From the NCBI RefSeq assembly GCF_011008845.1, contig NZ_JAAIWM010000002.1:248001-312000 (forward strand): a stretch of DNA of 64,000 bases. Direction: 5' to 3'. The position numbers and the translations under genes are program-made. Positions 28,193 to 37,444 of this stretch are shown here, piece after piece. This DNA is from Bacillus mesophilus (GTDB lineage: Bacteria > Bacillota > Bacilli > Bacillales > SA4). Below the pieces are notes generated by a model that saw only the letters and a list, made by a program, of their open reading frames with translations, was not told the DNA's origin and did no database searches. Each line of letters begins with the position of its first letter. Within the stretch, counting starts at the first letter, position 1.

Positions 28193-28298
28193 ATTTACCT
28201 CTCCTTACGTTAATCTGGTATATCAAATAATTCTCTTTTTTATATGTATTTTCTTTTCTAATTATTGAATTAACCTTCCCGTTTGTTTAATAGCTTCA

Positions 28299-28334
28299 AC
28301 AAAAATAAGCGATAATCCTTCTTGGATCATCGCA
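28299..28334 (-). terminator. terminator, copy of dispersed repeat
   Basis: Minus strand GCGATGATCC-AAGAA-GGATTATCGC, then TTATTTTTGTTGAAG. It lies downstream of the 28400-28687 gene and matches the hairpin at 26885-26918. Confidence 0.75.
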
Positions 28335-28399
28335 CCTGGTAGTTATCATTAGACTTACTCAATAATTGCAGATTAAATAAATGATGTGTCAACAAGTCA

Positions 28400-28687
28400 T
28401 TATTTCTTACCTTTTCGTTCTAAAAGTATAGGTGCTATATTTAGTAAGATAGAAACAATTGTCAAAAACCATAATGCCCTTTCCATACCAGGTACTACAT
28501 CCATTAAAGCTGCCCAATCCTCTACTTCTACCCACACCGATACAAGACTATATTCTGCACAAAGTGTTAATGCTGTAAATGATAATCCCATCGCCATAGC
28601 TAGCTTATAATCCTTTCCTGCTTTATACATATAAATATTTATAAAAGTTGCTACTATTGCAATAACCCCAAATATTATGAATAACAT
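28400..28687 (-). CDS. three-helix membrane protein, 95 aa
   Basis: The ATG at 28687 has GGAGG six bases upstream; an in-frame ATG-like start at 28732 has none. Three hydrophobic helices; the second loop holds SVWVEVEDWAALMDVVPGME. This protein type is common in Bacillus but has no known role. Confidence 0.65.
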   Translation of the reverse strand: MLFIIFGVIAIVATFINIYMYKAGKDYKLAMAMGLSFTALTLCAEYSLVSVWVEVEDWAALMDVVPGMERALWFLTIVSILLNIAPILLERKGKK

Positions 28688-29200
28688 TACTAACCTCCAT
28701 ATTTTTTTATTTTTGTCGTGTAATAATACCAATGAGCATCATCTCTTTTGTGCATTACTTTTTTATTAGACACTAACAAGTTAAATCTTATTTTATAGAA
28801 AATACTCTTCCTTTTGTGTTCTCTTATTGAAAAATCCTGCTCCGTTAGTTTAAGAAAAAGCCTTCACACACTCTATATTTAATTTAACATAAAATTACAA
28901 TTAACTGATGAGTCGTTTAAAAATCACTGTACGAAATGACATACCAATTAGCACGTTGACCAAAAGCTATTGTCATTATGTTATTTTAGTTCGACTAGTA
29001 TTCGAATCCAAGTTTCTCTACAAAAACAGAACCGTTTAGTTTTATCCCACACTTTATTATTTACATATTGATTTTGATGAATATTTCACTCCAAAAAATT
29101 CAGTAGGAGCCCAAATTAGTGAGTTTTAGGCGTTAGCCCACCCGAATTCAATACATCTACATAGGATAGTTAACGAATGCATCACTTTGGAGGTGTTGAT
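28688..29200. other. intergenic region before YjcZ genes
   Basis: 513 bp. No ORF with ribosome binding site was found. It contains a degenerate repeat unit near 28.84 kb and a sigma-K-like promoter (29140-29168) at its right end. Confidence 0.5.
29140..29168 (+). promoter_or_regulatory. sigma-K-like promoter of YjcZ pair
   Basis: CATAGGATA (29160-29168) fits the sigma-K -10 pattern CATANNNTA; ACC at 29140-29142, 17 bases upstream, fits the -35 pattern. It lies 32 bp before the first YjcZ-type start. Match is by eye. Confidence 0.5.
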
Positions 29201-29296
29201 ATGAGTGAAGTAACAGGATTTGGTACTGGATTCGCGTTGATTGTCGTATTGTTCATTTTATTAATCATCGTAGGTTCAGCTTACGTTGGATACTAA
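29201..29296 (+). CDS. YjcZ-type sporulation micro-protein, 31 aa
   Basis: MSEVTGFGTGFALIVV opening and a single hydrophobic helix [13 protein letters not shown], then SAYVGY. This helix is the hallmark of the YjcZ family (found in spores of Bacillus). GGAGGTG lies just before the ATG. A second copy starts 30 bp downstream and a third is at 46642. Likely small membrane/coat-associated peptide made late in sporulation. Confidence 0.85.
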   Translation: MSEVTGFGTGFALIVVLFILLIIVGSAYVGY

Positions 29297-29325
29297 TCAA
29301 CAACACTAAAAAAGGAGGAGTTTTC

Positions 29326-29463
29326 ATGTTTAACACTGGATTAGGTTGTGGAGGTTACGGATATACCGCTCCTGTAACAGGAGGTTTTGGTGCAGGTAGT
29401 TCATTCACTTTGATTGTTGTTCTATTCATCTTGTTAATCATTGTTGGCGCTGCCTGGGCTTAA
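29326..29463 (+). CDS. YjcZ-type sporulation micro-protein, 45 aa
   Basis: Gly/Tyr-rich head (NTGLGCGGYGYTAPVTGGFG), then [15 protein letters not shown] and AAWA. One Cys in the head. AAAGGAGGAG precedes the ATG. It is the second gene of a pair with 29201-29296, closed by a terminator. Confidence 0.85.
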   Translation: MFNTGLGCGGYGYTAPVTGGFGAGSSFTLIVVLFILLIIVGAAWA

Positions 29464-29476
29464 TAGATCGATAAGG

Positions 29477-29506
29477 AATGCCCCTACTTTTTGTAGGGGC
29501 TTTTTA
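29477..29506 (+). terminator. rho-independent terminator of YjcZ pair
   Basis: GCCCCTAC-TTTTT-GTAGGGGC followed by TTTTT; 15 bp past the stop. Confidence 0.9.
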
Positions 29507-29637
29507 TGTATGAACTAACCCTAATAAACAGAGCTTCTTACTTACCTAGAAATTTTCTACATATATCCTTTACAAACATATTCATCCTCCATATTAGCAA
29601 TACTACTTCTAGGAAGAACGAATGGAGGAGTACAAAA

Positions 29638-30438
29638 ATGAAAATGCCGTTAACGTCTATTACCAGTGGAATAGGTATGGAGGTAGTGCCAGACCTTTAT
29701 TGCTTCCCAATCCAGATTGTGAATATTTGCTTTATTGGAGAACCAAACAGCAAAGAATTTGTATTAGTGGATGCTGGTATGCCGGATTCTCAAGATATGA
29801 TCATTGAGGAAGCTGAGAAAAGATTTGGGTCCGGTGCAAAACCCACAGCCATTATTCTAACTCATGGACATTTTGATCATATTGGTGCTCTCCAAGAACT
29901 ATTAAAAACATGGGATGTTCCCGTATATGCTCATCATTTAGAAGAGCCCTATCTAACAGGGCAAGAAAATTATCCACCACCTAATACGGAGGCTGAGGGA
30001 TTAGTGGCAAAACTATCCCCACTGTTCCCAAGAAACAGCATTAACATCAGTAAAAATCTTCAGATCCTGCCGAATGATCATACGATTCCTTTCTTGCCAG
30101 ACTGGAAGGTGATTCCTACACCTGGGCATACACCTGGGCATATTTCTTTATATCGTGAACGCGATCAAGCATTAATTGTTGGTGATGCATTTGTGACTGT
30201 AGAACAGGAATCTTTATACGAGGTTCTTACCCAAAAACAAGAAATGCATGGTCCACCAGCTTATTTTACAGCCGATTGGCAGGCCGCTTCTTCAAGTGTT
30301 AAGACGCTAGCCAAACTGAAGCCCAAAACTGCCATCACTGGCCATGGGTTACCAATGACTGGTAACACTCTCATGGAGAACCTCACTGTATTAGCGGAAA
30401 ACTTTGATGAGACCGAAATCCCGGATAATAAGAAATGA
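29638..30438 (+). CDS. MBL-fold metallo-hydrolase
   Basis: 266 aa. THGHFDHIGA supplies the HxHxDH zinc motif; further ligands are His in PGHTPGHI, Asp in VGDAF and His in TGHGLPM. The start is the ATG at 29638 with GGAGGAG seven bases before it; an in-frame upstream frame to 29506 has no site. The family covers lactonases, thioesterases and glyoxalase II-like enzymes; the exact substrate is open. It shares a bidirectional terminator with the convergent yqkE-like gene. Confidence 0.87.
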   Translation: MKMPLTSITSGIGMEVVPDLYCFPIQIVNICFIGEPNSKEFVLVDAGMPDSQDMIIEEAEKRFGSGAKPTAIILTHGHFDHIGALQELLKTWDVPVYAHHLEEPYLTGQENYPPPNTEAEGLVAKLSPLFPRNSINISKNLQILPNDHTIPFLPDWKVIPTPGHTPGHISLYRERDQALIVGDAFVTVEQESLYEVLTQKQEMHGPPAYFTADWQAASSSVKTLAKLKPKTAITGHGLPMTGNTLMENLTVLAENFDETEIPDNKK

Positions 30439-30439
30439 A

Positions 30440-30468
30440 AAAACGAGACGAATAATCGTCTCGTTTTA
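30440..30468. terminator. bidirectional terminator
   Basis: AAACGAGACGA-ATAA-TCGTCTCGTTT stem with T/A runs on both sides, placed between two convergent genes; its right arm overlaps the stop codon of the yqkE-like gene. Confidence 0.88.
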
Positions 30469-30714
30469 TTTGTATTTTTGCCAGTCTAAGCTACTTTCGT
30501 TAAGTAGCTCTTCAAAGGACTTATTTTTTTCTTTAAGACGAGCTTCTTCTTTTTTTCTAGCAAGCTCCGCTTCCTTTATACGTTGTTCATTTTCGATAAG
30601 CTGTTTTTGTTTGTCTTTCAGCTGTTGAAATAAATCTAAGTTCAACCGCTCTTTTAATAGAAGTGTATCATCTTCTTTTTTGGTTGGCTTTGCTTTTGGT
30701 TTTTTCTTTGCCAT
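30466..30714 (-). CDS. yqkE: YqkE family protein (DUF3886)
   Basis: 82 aa, highly charged and helical. The C-terminal KEKNKSFEELLNESSLDWQKYK part matches the YqkE family closely, and a long Lys/Glu coiled segment precedes it. AAAGGGTGAAAG stands before the ATG at 30714; an in-frame GTG at 30723 lies inside that site. In B. subtilis yqkE neighbours yqkD; here the yqkD-like gene is 7.5 kb away. Function unknown. Confidence 0.85.
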   Translation of the reverse strand: MAKKKPKAKPTKKEDDTLLLKERLNLDLFQQLKDKQKQLIENEQRIKEAELARKKEEARLKEKNKSFEELLNESSLDWQKYK

Positions 30715-30758
30715 ATCTTTCACCCTTTCAGACGAATTATATTATAGCAAAGTTTGCC

Positions 30759-31427
30759 TTAATAGGCATCCATCTTAACTGACTGATCAATAAGAAGAGT
30801 TGGCTCTGTCACAGCTTGTATGTCTTCAACGCTATAACCCTTAGCAACTTCAATTAGCTGTAAGCCTTGATCTGTCACATCAATAACCGCTCGGTCTGTA
30901 ATGATACGATTTACCACTTCTTTTCCGGTAAGCGGAAGAGAGCAATTGTTTAAGATTTTGGGAGCTCCATCGCGATTAACATGCTCCATAATCACAATTG
31001 TTTTTCTGGCACCATGCACTAAATCCATGGCTCCACCCATACCTTTTATCATTTTACCTGGAATCATCCAGTTAGCTAGATCACCATTCTCAGAGACCTC
31101 CATCCCACCAAGAATAGCGATATCTATATGCCCGCCTCTGATCATCGCAAAGGATTCCGCGCTATTAAAATAAGCTGCTCCATCAATGGTAGTGACCGTC
31201 TCTTTCCCAGCGTTTATCAGATCTGGATCTACCTTATCCTCTGTCGGGTAAGGACCAATTCCCAGCAACCCATTTTCTGATTGAAGAACAACCTGTTTAT
31301 CTTGAGAGATAAAGTTCGCGACTAACGTTGGCATACCAATTCCCAGGTTTACATAAAAGCCATCTTTAATTTCTTGTTCGGCACGTTTTGCAATCTTTTC
31401 ACGGCTGTTTAACAGATCTTGAACCAA
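30759..31427 (-). CDS. scoB: 3-oxoacid CoA-transferase subunit B
   Basis: 222 aa. The catalytic Glu is in [13 protein letters not shown] (about residue 51) and the [10 protein letters not shown] segment is typical of the beta subunit. With subunit A it moves CoA from succinyl-CoA to acetoacetate, giving acetoacetyl-CoA. It is the last gene of a thiolase-scoA-scoB operon, 17 bp after scoA with its own AGGAGG-like site (GGGAGGTAAC). No terminator is evident right after it. Confidence 0.9.
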   Translation of the reverse strand: MVQDLLNSREKIAKRAEQEIKDGFYVNLGIGMPTLVANFISQDKQVVLQSENGLLGIGPYPTEDKVDPDLINAGKETVTTIDGAAYFNSAESFAMIRGGHIDIAILGGMEVSENGDLANWMIPGKMIKGMGGAMDLVHGARKTIVIMEHVNRDGAPKILNNCSLPLTGKEVVNRIITDRAVIDVTDQGLQLIEVAKGYSVEDIQAVTEPTLLIDQSVKMDAY

Positions 31428-31444
31428 TTTAGTTACCTCCCTTC

Positions 31445-32143
31445 TTATTTCCTTACAGTTAAACGTTCAATACGTTTCTGTTGTTTTCCTACCACTAGGC
31501 GTTGAACATAAATGCTAGGCGTGTGAATTTGTTCAGGAGCAAGCTCACCCGCATCATAAAGTTCCTCTACTTCAGCTATTGTCACTTTTCCAGCTGCTGC
31601 CATAATCGGATTGAAATTTTGAGCTGTTTTATTGTAGATTAAGTTCCCCATTTTATCAGCTTTCCAAGCTCTAACTAAACTAAAGTCAGCAGTAAAGGAC
31701 TCCTCAAGTAGGTATTCCTTGTCATTAAACACTCGGACTTCTTTTCCCTCAGCAATTGGCGTTCCTACACCTGCTGGCGTATAAAATGCAGGAATTCCTG
31801 CTCCGCCTGCACGAATTTTCTCAGCTAATGTGCCTTGTGGTACTAGTTCAACCTCAATTTCACCTGACAATACCTGTCGTTCGAACTCTTTGTTTTCACC
31901 TACATAGGAGCCAATCATCTTTTTAATTTGCTTATTCCTGAGCAATAACCCAAGACCCCAATCATCAACACCACAATTATTAGAGATTACAGTCAGATCC
32001 TTAACACCGGTTTCAACAAGAGCTAAAATCAGATTTTCTGGTATTCCAACTAACCCAAATCCACCTACCATTAAAGTGGATCCGTCTTTAATATCCTTTA
32101 CGGCCTCCGCAAAAGAAGAATGAACCTGCTTCAAATGATTCAC
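31445..32143 (-). CDS. scoA: 3-oxoacid CoA-transferase subunit A
   Basis: 232 aa. The N-terminal glycine-rich [14 protein letters not shown] and [16 protein letters not shown] segments define the alpha subunit of class I CoA-transferases. It pairs with scoB. The gene starts 24 bp after the thiolase gene ends. Together with the thiolase and the divergent HMG-CoA lyase gene this gives a route from HMG-CoA through acetoacetate to acetyl-CoA. Confidence 0.9.
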   Translation of the reverse strand: MNHLKQVHSSFAEAVKDIKDGSTLMVGGFGLVGIPENLILALVETGVKDLTVISNNCGVDDWGLGLLLRNKQIKKMIGSYVGENKEFERQVLSGEIEVELVPQGTLAEKIRAGGAGIPAFYTPAGVGTPIAEGKEVRVFNDKEYLLEESFTADFSLVRAWKADKMGNLIYNKTAQNFNPIMAAAGKVTIAEVEELYDAGELAPEQIHTPSIYVQRLVVGKQQKRIERLTVRK

Positions 32144-32167
32144 CTCTATTTTTATAAGTTGTATTTT

Positions 32168-33352
32168 CTAAAGATTTTCAACCACTGTTGCTACACCTTG
32201 ACCTCCGCCAATACATAATGTAGCTAGACCAGTTTTAGCATTTCGCTTTTTCATTTCATGAATTAGGGTAACAAGAACTCTTGCTCCACTTGCCCCAATA
32301 GGGTGACCCAGTGCAATAGCCCCACCATTTACATTTAAGATATCCGTATTAAATTGCAGCTCTTTGTGAACAGCAAGAGATTGTGCAGCAAATGCTTCAT
32401 TCGCTTCAATTAAACTAATATCCTCTAGTGATAATTGCACTTTTTCTAACACTTTTTTAACAGCTGGAACTGGACCTAGTCCCATTGTGGACGGATCTAC
32501 TCCTGCTGATGCATTCCCTTTAATGGTAACTAAAGGTGTTAATCCTAGCTCTAACGCCTTTTCTTTACTCATGACAACTAAAGCAGCAGCACCATCATTA
32601 ATGCCTGAAGCATTACCTGCTGTTACGGACCCGTCCTTTTTAAAGGCTGGTCTTAGGCCCCCTAGTTTTTCTTTTGTTGTATTTGGCTTAGGATATTCGT
32701 CCGTATCAATTGTGATACTTCCTTTTCTAGACTTAATTTCAACTGGAACAATCTCGTCTTTGAATCTTCCTGCTTGAATAGCAGCTACTGCCTTTTCCTG
32801 ACTATATGCAGCAAATTCGTCCTGTTCATCTCTAGTTAGCTCATATTTGTCACAAAGGTTTTCTGCCGTTATACCCATGTGGTAGTCATTAAAGGCACAC
32901 CAAAGTCCATCCGCAATCATGCTATCCTTTAATGTTTGATTTCCCATCTTATATCCATCTCTTGCACCTTCAAGCAAATATGGTGCTTGACTCATGTTCT
33001 CCATTCCACCAGCAACAACAATGTCTGCATCGCCCGTTAAAATAGCCTGTGTTGCAAGGTGAACAGCCTTTAAGCCTGATCCGCATACCTTGTTAATGGT
33101 TAATGACGAAGTTTCTATAGGTAGACCCGCTTCAATTGCTGCCTGTCTTGCTGGATTTTGACCTAATCCCGCCTGCAGTACATTCCCCATAATCACTTCA
33201 TCTACCTGATTTTCAGCAATGCCCGCTTGCTTTAATGCTTCTTTTATTACGATTGCACCTAAAGTTGTTGCTTTTACTGATGCAAGGGCTCCGTTAAAGT
33301 TTCCTATTGGTGTTCTTACTGCACTAACAATGACAACCTCTTTGTTATTCAT
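32168..33352 (-). CDS. acetyl-CoA C-acetyltransferase (thiolase)
   Basis: 394 aa, standard length. Active residues: Cys90 in [10 protein letters not shown], His350 in LGHPIGASG and Cys380 in CIGGGQG. It would split acetoacetyl-CoA made by ScoAB into two acetyl-CoA, or run in reverse. AGGAGGAG precedes the ATG. It is the first gene of the operon; paired cre-like boxes lie 58-94 bp upstream, suggesting control by CcpA as seen for the mmgA thiolase of B. subtilis. Confidence 0.92.
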   Translation of the reverse strand: MNNKEVVIVSAVRTPIGNFNGALASVKATTLGAIVIKEALKQAGIAENQVDEVIMGNVLQAGLGQNPARQAAIEAGLPIETSSLTINKVCGSGLKAVHLATQAILTGDADIVVAGGMENMSQAPYLLEGARDGYKMGNQTLKDSMIADGLWCAFNDYHMGITAENLCDKYELTRDEQDEFAAYSQEKAVAAIQAGRFKDEIVPVEIKSRKGSITIDTDEYPKPNTTKEKLGGLRPAFKKDGSVTAGNASGINDGAAALVVMSKEKALELGLTPLVTIKGNASAGVDPSTMGLGPVPAVKKVLEKVQLSLEDISLIEANEAFAAQSLAVHKELQFNTDILNVNGGAIALGHPIGASGARVLVTLIHEMKKRNAKTGLATLCIGGGQGVATVVENL

Positions 33353-33409
33353 TTTTTCTCCTCCTACTATGTATAGAAAACATATCTCTTTTCTAACTTT
33401 AATTTAAAT

Positions 33410-33446
33410 AGGAAGCGTTTACAATACTATTTATAAACGCTTTCTT
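33410..33446 (-). promoter_or_regulatory. paired inverted cre-like boxes (CcpA)
   Basis: AGGAAGCGTTTACA at 33410-33423 matches the cre consensus TGNAANCGNWNNCA at all but the first base; the reverse complement of 33433-33446 (AAGAAAGCGTTTAT) matches less well. The two form a palindrome AAGCGTTTA/TAAACGCTT between the divergent thiolase and HMG-CoA lyase genes. Confidence 0.6.
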
Positions 33447-33508
33447 ATAGATTAATACTTCTCCAAAATAGACTAAATTCCTTTATTTCACCAATTTTTC
33501 TATAATTC

Positions 33509-33538
33509 TTGCTATTGTTTTTTTAATTAGAATAGAAT
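33509..33538 (+). promoter_or_regulatory. possible sigma-A promoter of HMG-CoA lyase gene
   Basis: TTGCTA at 33509-33514 and TAGAAT at 33533-33538, 18-bp spacer, 38 bp before the start codon. A match by eye only. Confidence 0.4.
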
Positions 33539-33576
33539 GAGAGATAGACAGGTTAAAGATTAGGAGGGTTATTAGG

Positions 33577-34470
33577 ATGAATTTACCTAAAGAAGTAGCG
33601 ATTATTGAAGTAGGTCCAAGAGATGGTCTTCAAAACGATCCAAGTATGGTACCAACCCCTATTAAAACTGAATTTATTACTGCATTAAAGCGAGCTGGAA
33701 TAAAGGAGATGGAAATCACTTCATTCGTATCCCCCAAATGGGTTCCTCAGATGAAAGATGCTTCGGAAATCGTGAGAGCCATTAACGATTCTTCTCGAAA
33801 TATCGTCCTCACACCCAATCGAAAGGGAGTCGATCTTGCTCTTTCAGAAGATTGCAAGGCAGTTGCCGTTTTTGTGGGAGTGAGTAATACCTTCAATATG
33901 AAAAATATTAATAAAACTACCTTAGATAGCCTTAATGAATTAAAGCCCATCATAGCAGAGCTAAAGGAAAAAAACATTTTTGTTCGTGCATGTATCTCCA
34001 CCTCCTTTTACTGCCCATATGAAGGTAAGATTGCGGTTGATGATGTCATCTCACTATGTTCGGCTTTTGTTGATAGTGGAGTAGATGAGTTGAGTGTTGC
34101 AGATACAATAGGTATGGCAAACCCTAAGGAAAGCTTTGAGTTGTTTTCTCGCCTAAATGAACTTTTTCCACAAACACTACTAACTGCTCACTTCCATGAT
34201 ACAAGAGGAATGGCTTTAGCCAACGTGTTTGCAGCACTACAGGCCGGAATTCATCGTTTCGATACCTCTGCAGGTGGACTTGGTGGATGTCCTTTTGCTA
34301 AAGGAGCAACTGGGAATGTCGCTACCGAGGACGTAGTCTTTATGCTTCATCAAATGGGAATTTCAACAGGAATTGATCTCAACGCATTAAAAGATGCTGT
34401 TAAACTAATTGAGCCTCATTTGTCTAGACCCGTTGAAAGTAAGTACTATCATCTTCCTGAAAGTGAATAA
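33577..34470 (+). CDS. yngG: hydroxymethylglutaryl-CoA lyase
   Basis: 297 aa. VGPRDGLQN carries the catalytic Arg; HFHDTRGMAL holds metal-binding His residues; the signature GLGGCPFAKGATGN with its Cys loop is complete. It cleaves HMG-CoA to acetyl-CoA and acetoacetate, the last step of leucine breakdown. It is divergent from the thiolase-CoA-transferase operon that uses the acetoacetate. AGGAGGG precedes the ATG. The symbol follows the B. subtilis relative. Confidence 0.9.
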   Translation: MNLPKEVAIIEVGPRDGLQNDPSMVPTPIKTEFITALKRAGIKEMEITSFVSPKWVPQMKDASEIVRAINDSSRNIVLTPNRKGVDLALSEDCKAVAVFVGVSNTFNMKNINKTTLDSLNELKPIIAELKEKNIFVRACISTSFYCPYEGKIAVDDVISLCSAFVDSGVDELSVADTIGMANPKESFELFSRLNELFPQTLLTAHFHDTRGMALANVFAALQAGIHRFDTSAGGLGGCPFAKGATGNVATEDVVFMLHQMGISTGIDLNALKDAVKLIEPHLSRPVESKYYHLPESE

Positions 34471-34493
34471 AACCTATGGTTTCCTTGTGTAAC

Positions 34494-34518
34494 TAAACCG
34501 TTCAGTTTTGAGGTGCAT
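34494..34518 (+). repeat. left arm of 25-bp inverted repeat
   Basis: TAAACCGTTCA followed by GTTTTGAGGTGCAT; its inverted copy at 37688-37712 differs at one base. The arms bracket 3.2 kb with the metallopeptidase and one small membrane protein. Confidence 0.8.
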
Positions 34519-34854
34519 TATAATTAAATGACATATAAATTGGCATGGGATTGACCTGTGCCAATTTCCTTTTGTATAAAAGGTTTTCGATATATTTAAT
34601 ACAATAATGACATATGAAAATGACATTATAAATTTAAAGGACAATAGTTGTTATACACAATAAAAAGATTGTCAGTTAGCCTGTCATTTTGTATGACAGT
34701 TTAGCCGTTATTTTAATTAATAGTTAATAAAGCCACATTTGAATTTATAGAACTAACAGGCAGTTTAGTGAAGCAGAAAAAAGAACAGAATATTCATGTT
34801 ATTGTGATATTATGGAAATTGAATCCTTATAAAAAATCAAGGTGGTCATTTCCA
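34519..34854. other. leader region of metallopeptidase gene with hairpins
   Basis: 336 bp with two notable palindromes: AATTGGCA/TGCCAATT near 34.55 kb and CTGTCA/TGACAG near 34.68 kb. The segment TTTTAATTAATAGTTA (near 34.71 kb) reappears in similar form near 37.79 kb. No ORF supported. Confidence 0.45.
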
Positions 34855-36909
34855 ATGCTGAAAAAGGTCTTTTTTACTATATTAGGACTTATGGGAACAA
34901 CTTTTTTAATAGTATTTAGTTATCTCTATCTAGATAACTTAAAAGGGACAATCTTTCTTGTCATAGCGTTGCTAGTCTTATTTGCATTTTTTATAATTGC
35001 AATTATTGGTTTGGTAAGAGGGAGATTAAGGCTAATAAAGCTGAATAATAGGACTAATATATCTTTCGTCTTTCTATATTTAATAGCAACAAGCTTGTTC
35101 CTATTAATAATTTGGTCATTGAATTTTTCTTTACAGCTGGAATTCGGTAGCTTGTCTGCAAGGGAAAAGATCTATTATCTTCAAAATGGCGAAATCAGTG
35201 AAGAAACGAAATTAAGTTTTATTCAGGACTATCCTGTTATAGAACATGAACATATAAAATTTATCTATCACCCTGAAACTGAGCATCAAGTACAAGAGAT
35301 TATTAGTTCACTAGATAAAATTACTACACTTGAACAAAAAGTTTTTGGAGAAAAAGTTAAAAAATCAGAACCTCTAGAAGTCATCGTGTTGATTAATTCA
35401 AAAGATTTTCTGAAGTTGAACCCATTCTTTGATGAAATCGTTGGTGGTTCTTATAATTCAGAGAATAAACGAGTAATGATCTATAAAGAAAATGAAAGTC
35501 TTGAAAATAGAGAATCGATTATGTTGGGTACATTTGTACATGAATATAGTCATTATCTTTTTGATTTATATTCAAGCGAAATTGGATTAAGTGGTACAGG
35601 GGATGACATACCTACTTGGTATGAAGAAGGTATTTCCGAGTATATGAGATGGAATGTAACAAAACCACTAGAATTTCATGGACAGATAAATCCTGATCTT
35701 GCATTTACTAACCTACATACATCGGAAGAATGGTATGCTGCGAATGAAGAGGTTTATTATTTAGCAAGAGAAGCCATAAATTACATTGTTGAACACAATC
35801 AAGGTAATAAAAAGATACTATCAGATATCCTTCTGGACCAAACAAAAACAGGCTCGTTCGAAGATTCCTTTCTCAAATTGACAGGTATAACAGTAGATTC
35901 GTTAAATGAAACAATAGTATCTTTAGTAGGAAAGTTTAGTAATATTTATAGACTTGAAAACTTAGAATTAATAATAGACCAAGACAAGCAGAACCATACA
36001 GCGGTTGATTTATCTATAGCCCTTTCCTTAATTGAGAGCTATATAGGGTTTAATAATTTTTACGATGCTATAGAGCTATTGGAGCTTTTAAACAACCAAT
36101 ATCCTAATAATGAAGAGGTGTATTGGTACCTTGGTTTATGTAACTATTATGTTAGTAACTTTTCGTCAGCAATTGATTGGTTTAATAAAATCCCTGATCC
36201 TACAGAAAATGTGTATAAGTACCTATCTGAATTGTACCTATTACAAGGAGATATTACTCAGAGTCAATTGCTAGCAAAAAAATCTTTAGAAGCAGCTGAA
36301 GAAAATACAAATGAAACCATAAAGAAGTGGAAAGAAGGTTATGATGCTTTTCTAACTGATAAGAGTAATAACCCTAATAGTACCTTTTCTCTTACGACGG
36401 AATTTTTTGATTCGGCTAGAATAGAACTTTTTAAACGAGAGTTAACAAATTACGATGGAAATATAGATAGCCAAAAAATATTGAACATAGCTTTCTTAGA
36501 AATGCAACGACATCAGTTCAACGAAGCGAGTACATTGGTATCAATGATTAACAAAACATCTAAAAGTCCAGAAATGTTAATGTTAGAAGATGTATTAAAC
36601 GGTGTTTCTTTGAAAGGTAAAAGTAATCAAACATTCATTGGAGAAGCGTTTCAGTCCTATAATAATGGTAAAAAAGAAGAAGCTTATAATTTACTTAATG
36701 GAAAAATGTCTGATGAAAGTTTCAAAAACAAAGAGCTGGTATTGTTTACTCTGTTTTATTTACATGTTCAAGATAATGATGTAGAAGGTAGCGAGCTTTA
36801 CTATGACACGTTCATGAACAAGTTGACTGATGACTATAACCCTGACTTTTGGATGGCTCTAAGTAACTCATTTACTAAGAGTTTTAAAGAAGCGAGACAA
36901 GTTAAATAG
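34855..36909 (+). CDS. membrane-bound zinc metallopeptidase with TPR region
   Basis: 684 aa from the ATG at 34855 (AAGGTGG nine bases upstream; an in-frame ATG-type start 29 codons earlier has none). Three N-terminal helices (about 5-25, 30-55, 68-88), then a peptidase-MA-like domain with HEYSH (zinc HExxH) and WYEEGISEYM, whose Glu is the likely third ligand. The C-terminal half holds TPR-like units (IELLELLNNQYPNNEEVYWYLG and others). It probably works on the outer face of the membrane. The substrate is unknown. It lies inside a 25-bp inverted repeat. Confidence 0.78.
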   Translation: MLKKVFFTILGLMGTTFLIVFSYLYLDNLKGTIFLVIALLVLFAFFIIAIIGLVRGRLRLIKLNNRTNISFVFLYLIATSLFLLIIWSLNFSLQLEFGSLSAREKIYYLQNGEISEETKLSFIQDYPVIEHEHIKFIYHPETEHQVQEIISSLDKITTLEQKVFGEKVKKSEPLEVIVLINSKDFLKLNPFFDEIVGGSYNSENKRVMIYKENESLENRESIMLGTFVHEYSHYLFDLYSSEIGLSGTGDDIPTWYEEGISEYMRWNVTKPLEFHGQINPDLAFTNLHTSEEWYAANEEVYYLAREAINYIVEHNQGNKKILSDILLDQTKTGSFEDSFLKLTGITVDSLNETIVSLVGKFSNIYRLENLELIIDQDKQNHTAVDLSIALSLIESYIGFNNFYDAIELLELLNNQYPNNEEVYWYLGLCNYYVSNFSSAIDWFNKIPDPTENVYKYLSELYLLQGDITQSQLLAKKSLEAAEENTNETIKKWKEGYDAFLTDKSNNPNSTFSLTTEFFDSARIELFKRELTNYDGNIDSQKILNIAFLEMQRHQFNEASTLVSMINKTSKSPEMLMLEDVLNGVSLKGKSNQTFIGEAFQSYNNGKKEEAYNLLNGKMSDESFKNKELVLFTLFYLHVQDNDVEGSELYYDTFMNKLTDDYNPDFWMALSNSFTKSFKEARQVK

Positions 36910-37111
36910 CTTACTTATTGTTCCAAGACGGGGTAAACACAATAAATACTATTTTAAATAAGCTTTTTTCTCAAACAAATGGGATGCAAGTGCTGAATGA
37001 TGGACAATCGCTTCTTGTACTAAAGGTGAAGTTTAGTGAAAGAAGAAGAAGAGACTAAAAATTATAAAATCTGGAAAAAGCAAATAGAAATTTAGTAAAT
37101 AGGGTGTAATT

Positions 37112-37444
37112 ATGAGAGTATTTATAAAAATTATTGATTTCCTCAATAAGAATAAAGACTTATGGGGGAATAGAAACCAAGATTTATCTGAAGATGAAAG
37201 AAAATATCTAGACAGAATTCCAACTCAAAATCCATACGGTATTGCAGGATTGATTTTTAGTGCAATTACATTTTTGTTTCCTCAATTCGGCATTTCTTTT
37301 ATAACACTTATCTTTTGCATAATAACTTTTTTTACTTTTGATAAGAGGAAAGAAGATAATCCTTGGACGTTTTTCATTGGAATAATGCTATCTTTGCTGG
37401 GAATAAATATGTTCATTTTAGGTGAAAATCCTCCTCTCCTCTAA
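37112..37444 (+). CDS. small membrane protein, 110 aa
   Basis: Hydrophilic head (about 1-42), then QNPYGIAGLIFSAITF and two to three helices. The NPYGIAG entry resembles DUF4190-type membrane proteins, but this is not firm. The ribosome binding site is weak (GGGTG). It lies between the metallopeptidase gene and the right arm of the inverted repeat. Confidence 0.5.
   Translation: MRVFIKIIDFLNKNKDLWGNRNQDLSEDERKYLDRIPTQNPYGIAGLIFSAITFLFPQFGISFITLIFCIITFFTFDKRKEDNPWTFFIGIMLSLLGINMFILGENPPLL

Noticed and set aside
32487-32777. Open frame opposite the thiolase gene
   Set aside because: Antisense to conserved thiolase sequence, with no own start signals.
36918-37061. Short open frame with a protein-like look (INTILNKLFSQTNGMQ)
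   Set aside because: It has only a TTG start, no ribosome binding site and no recognised family; chance is likely in this AT-rich gap.
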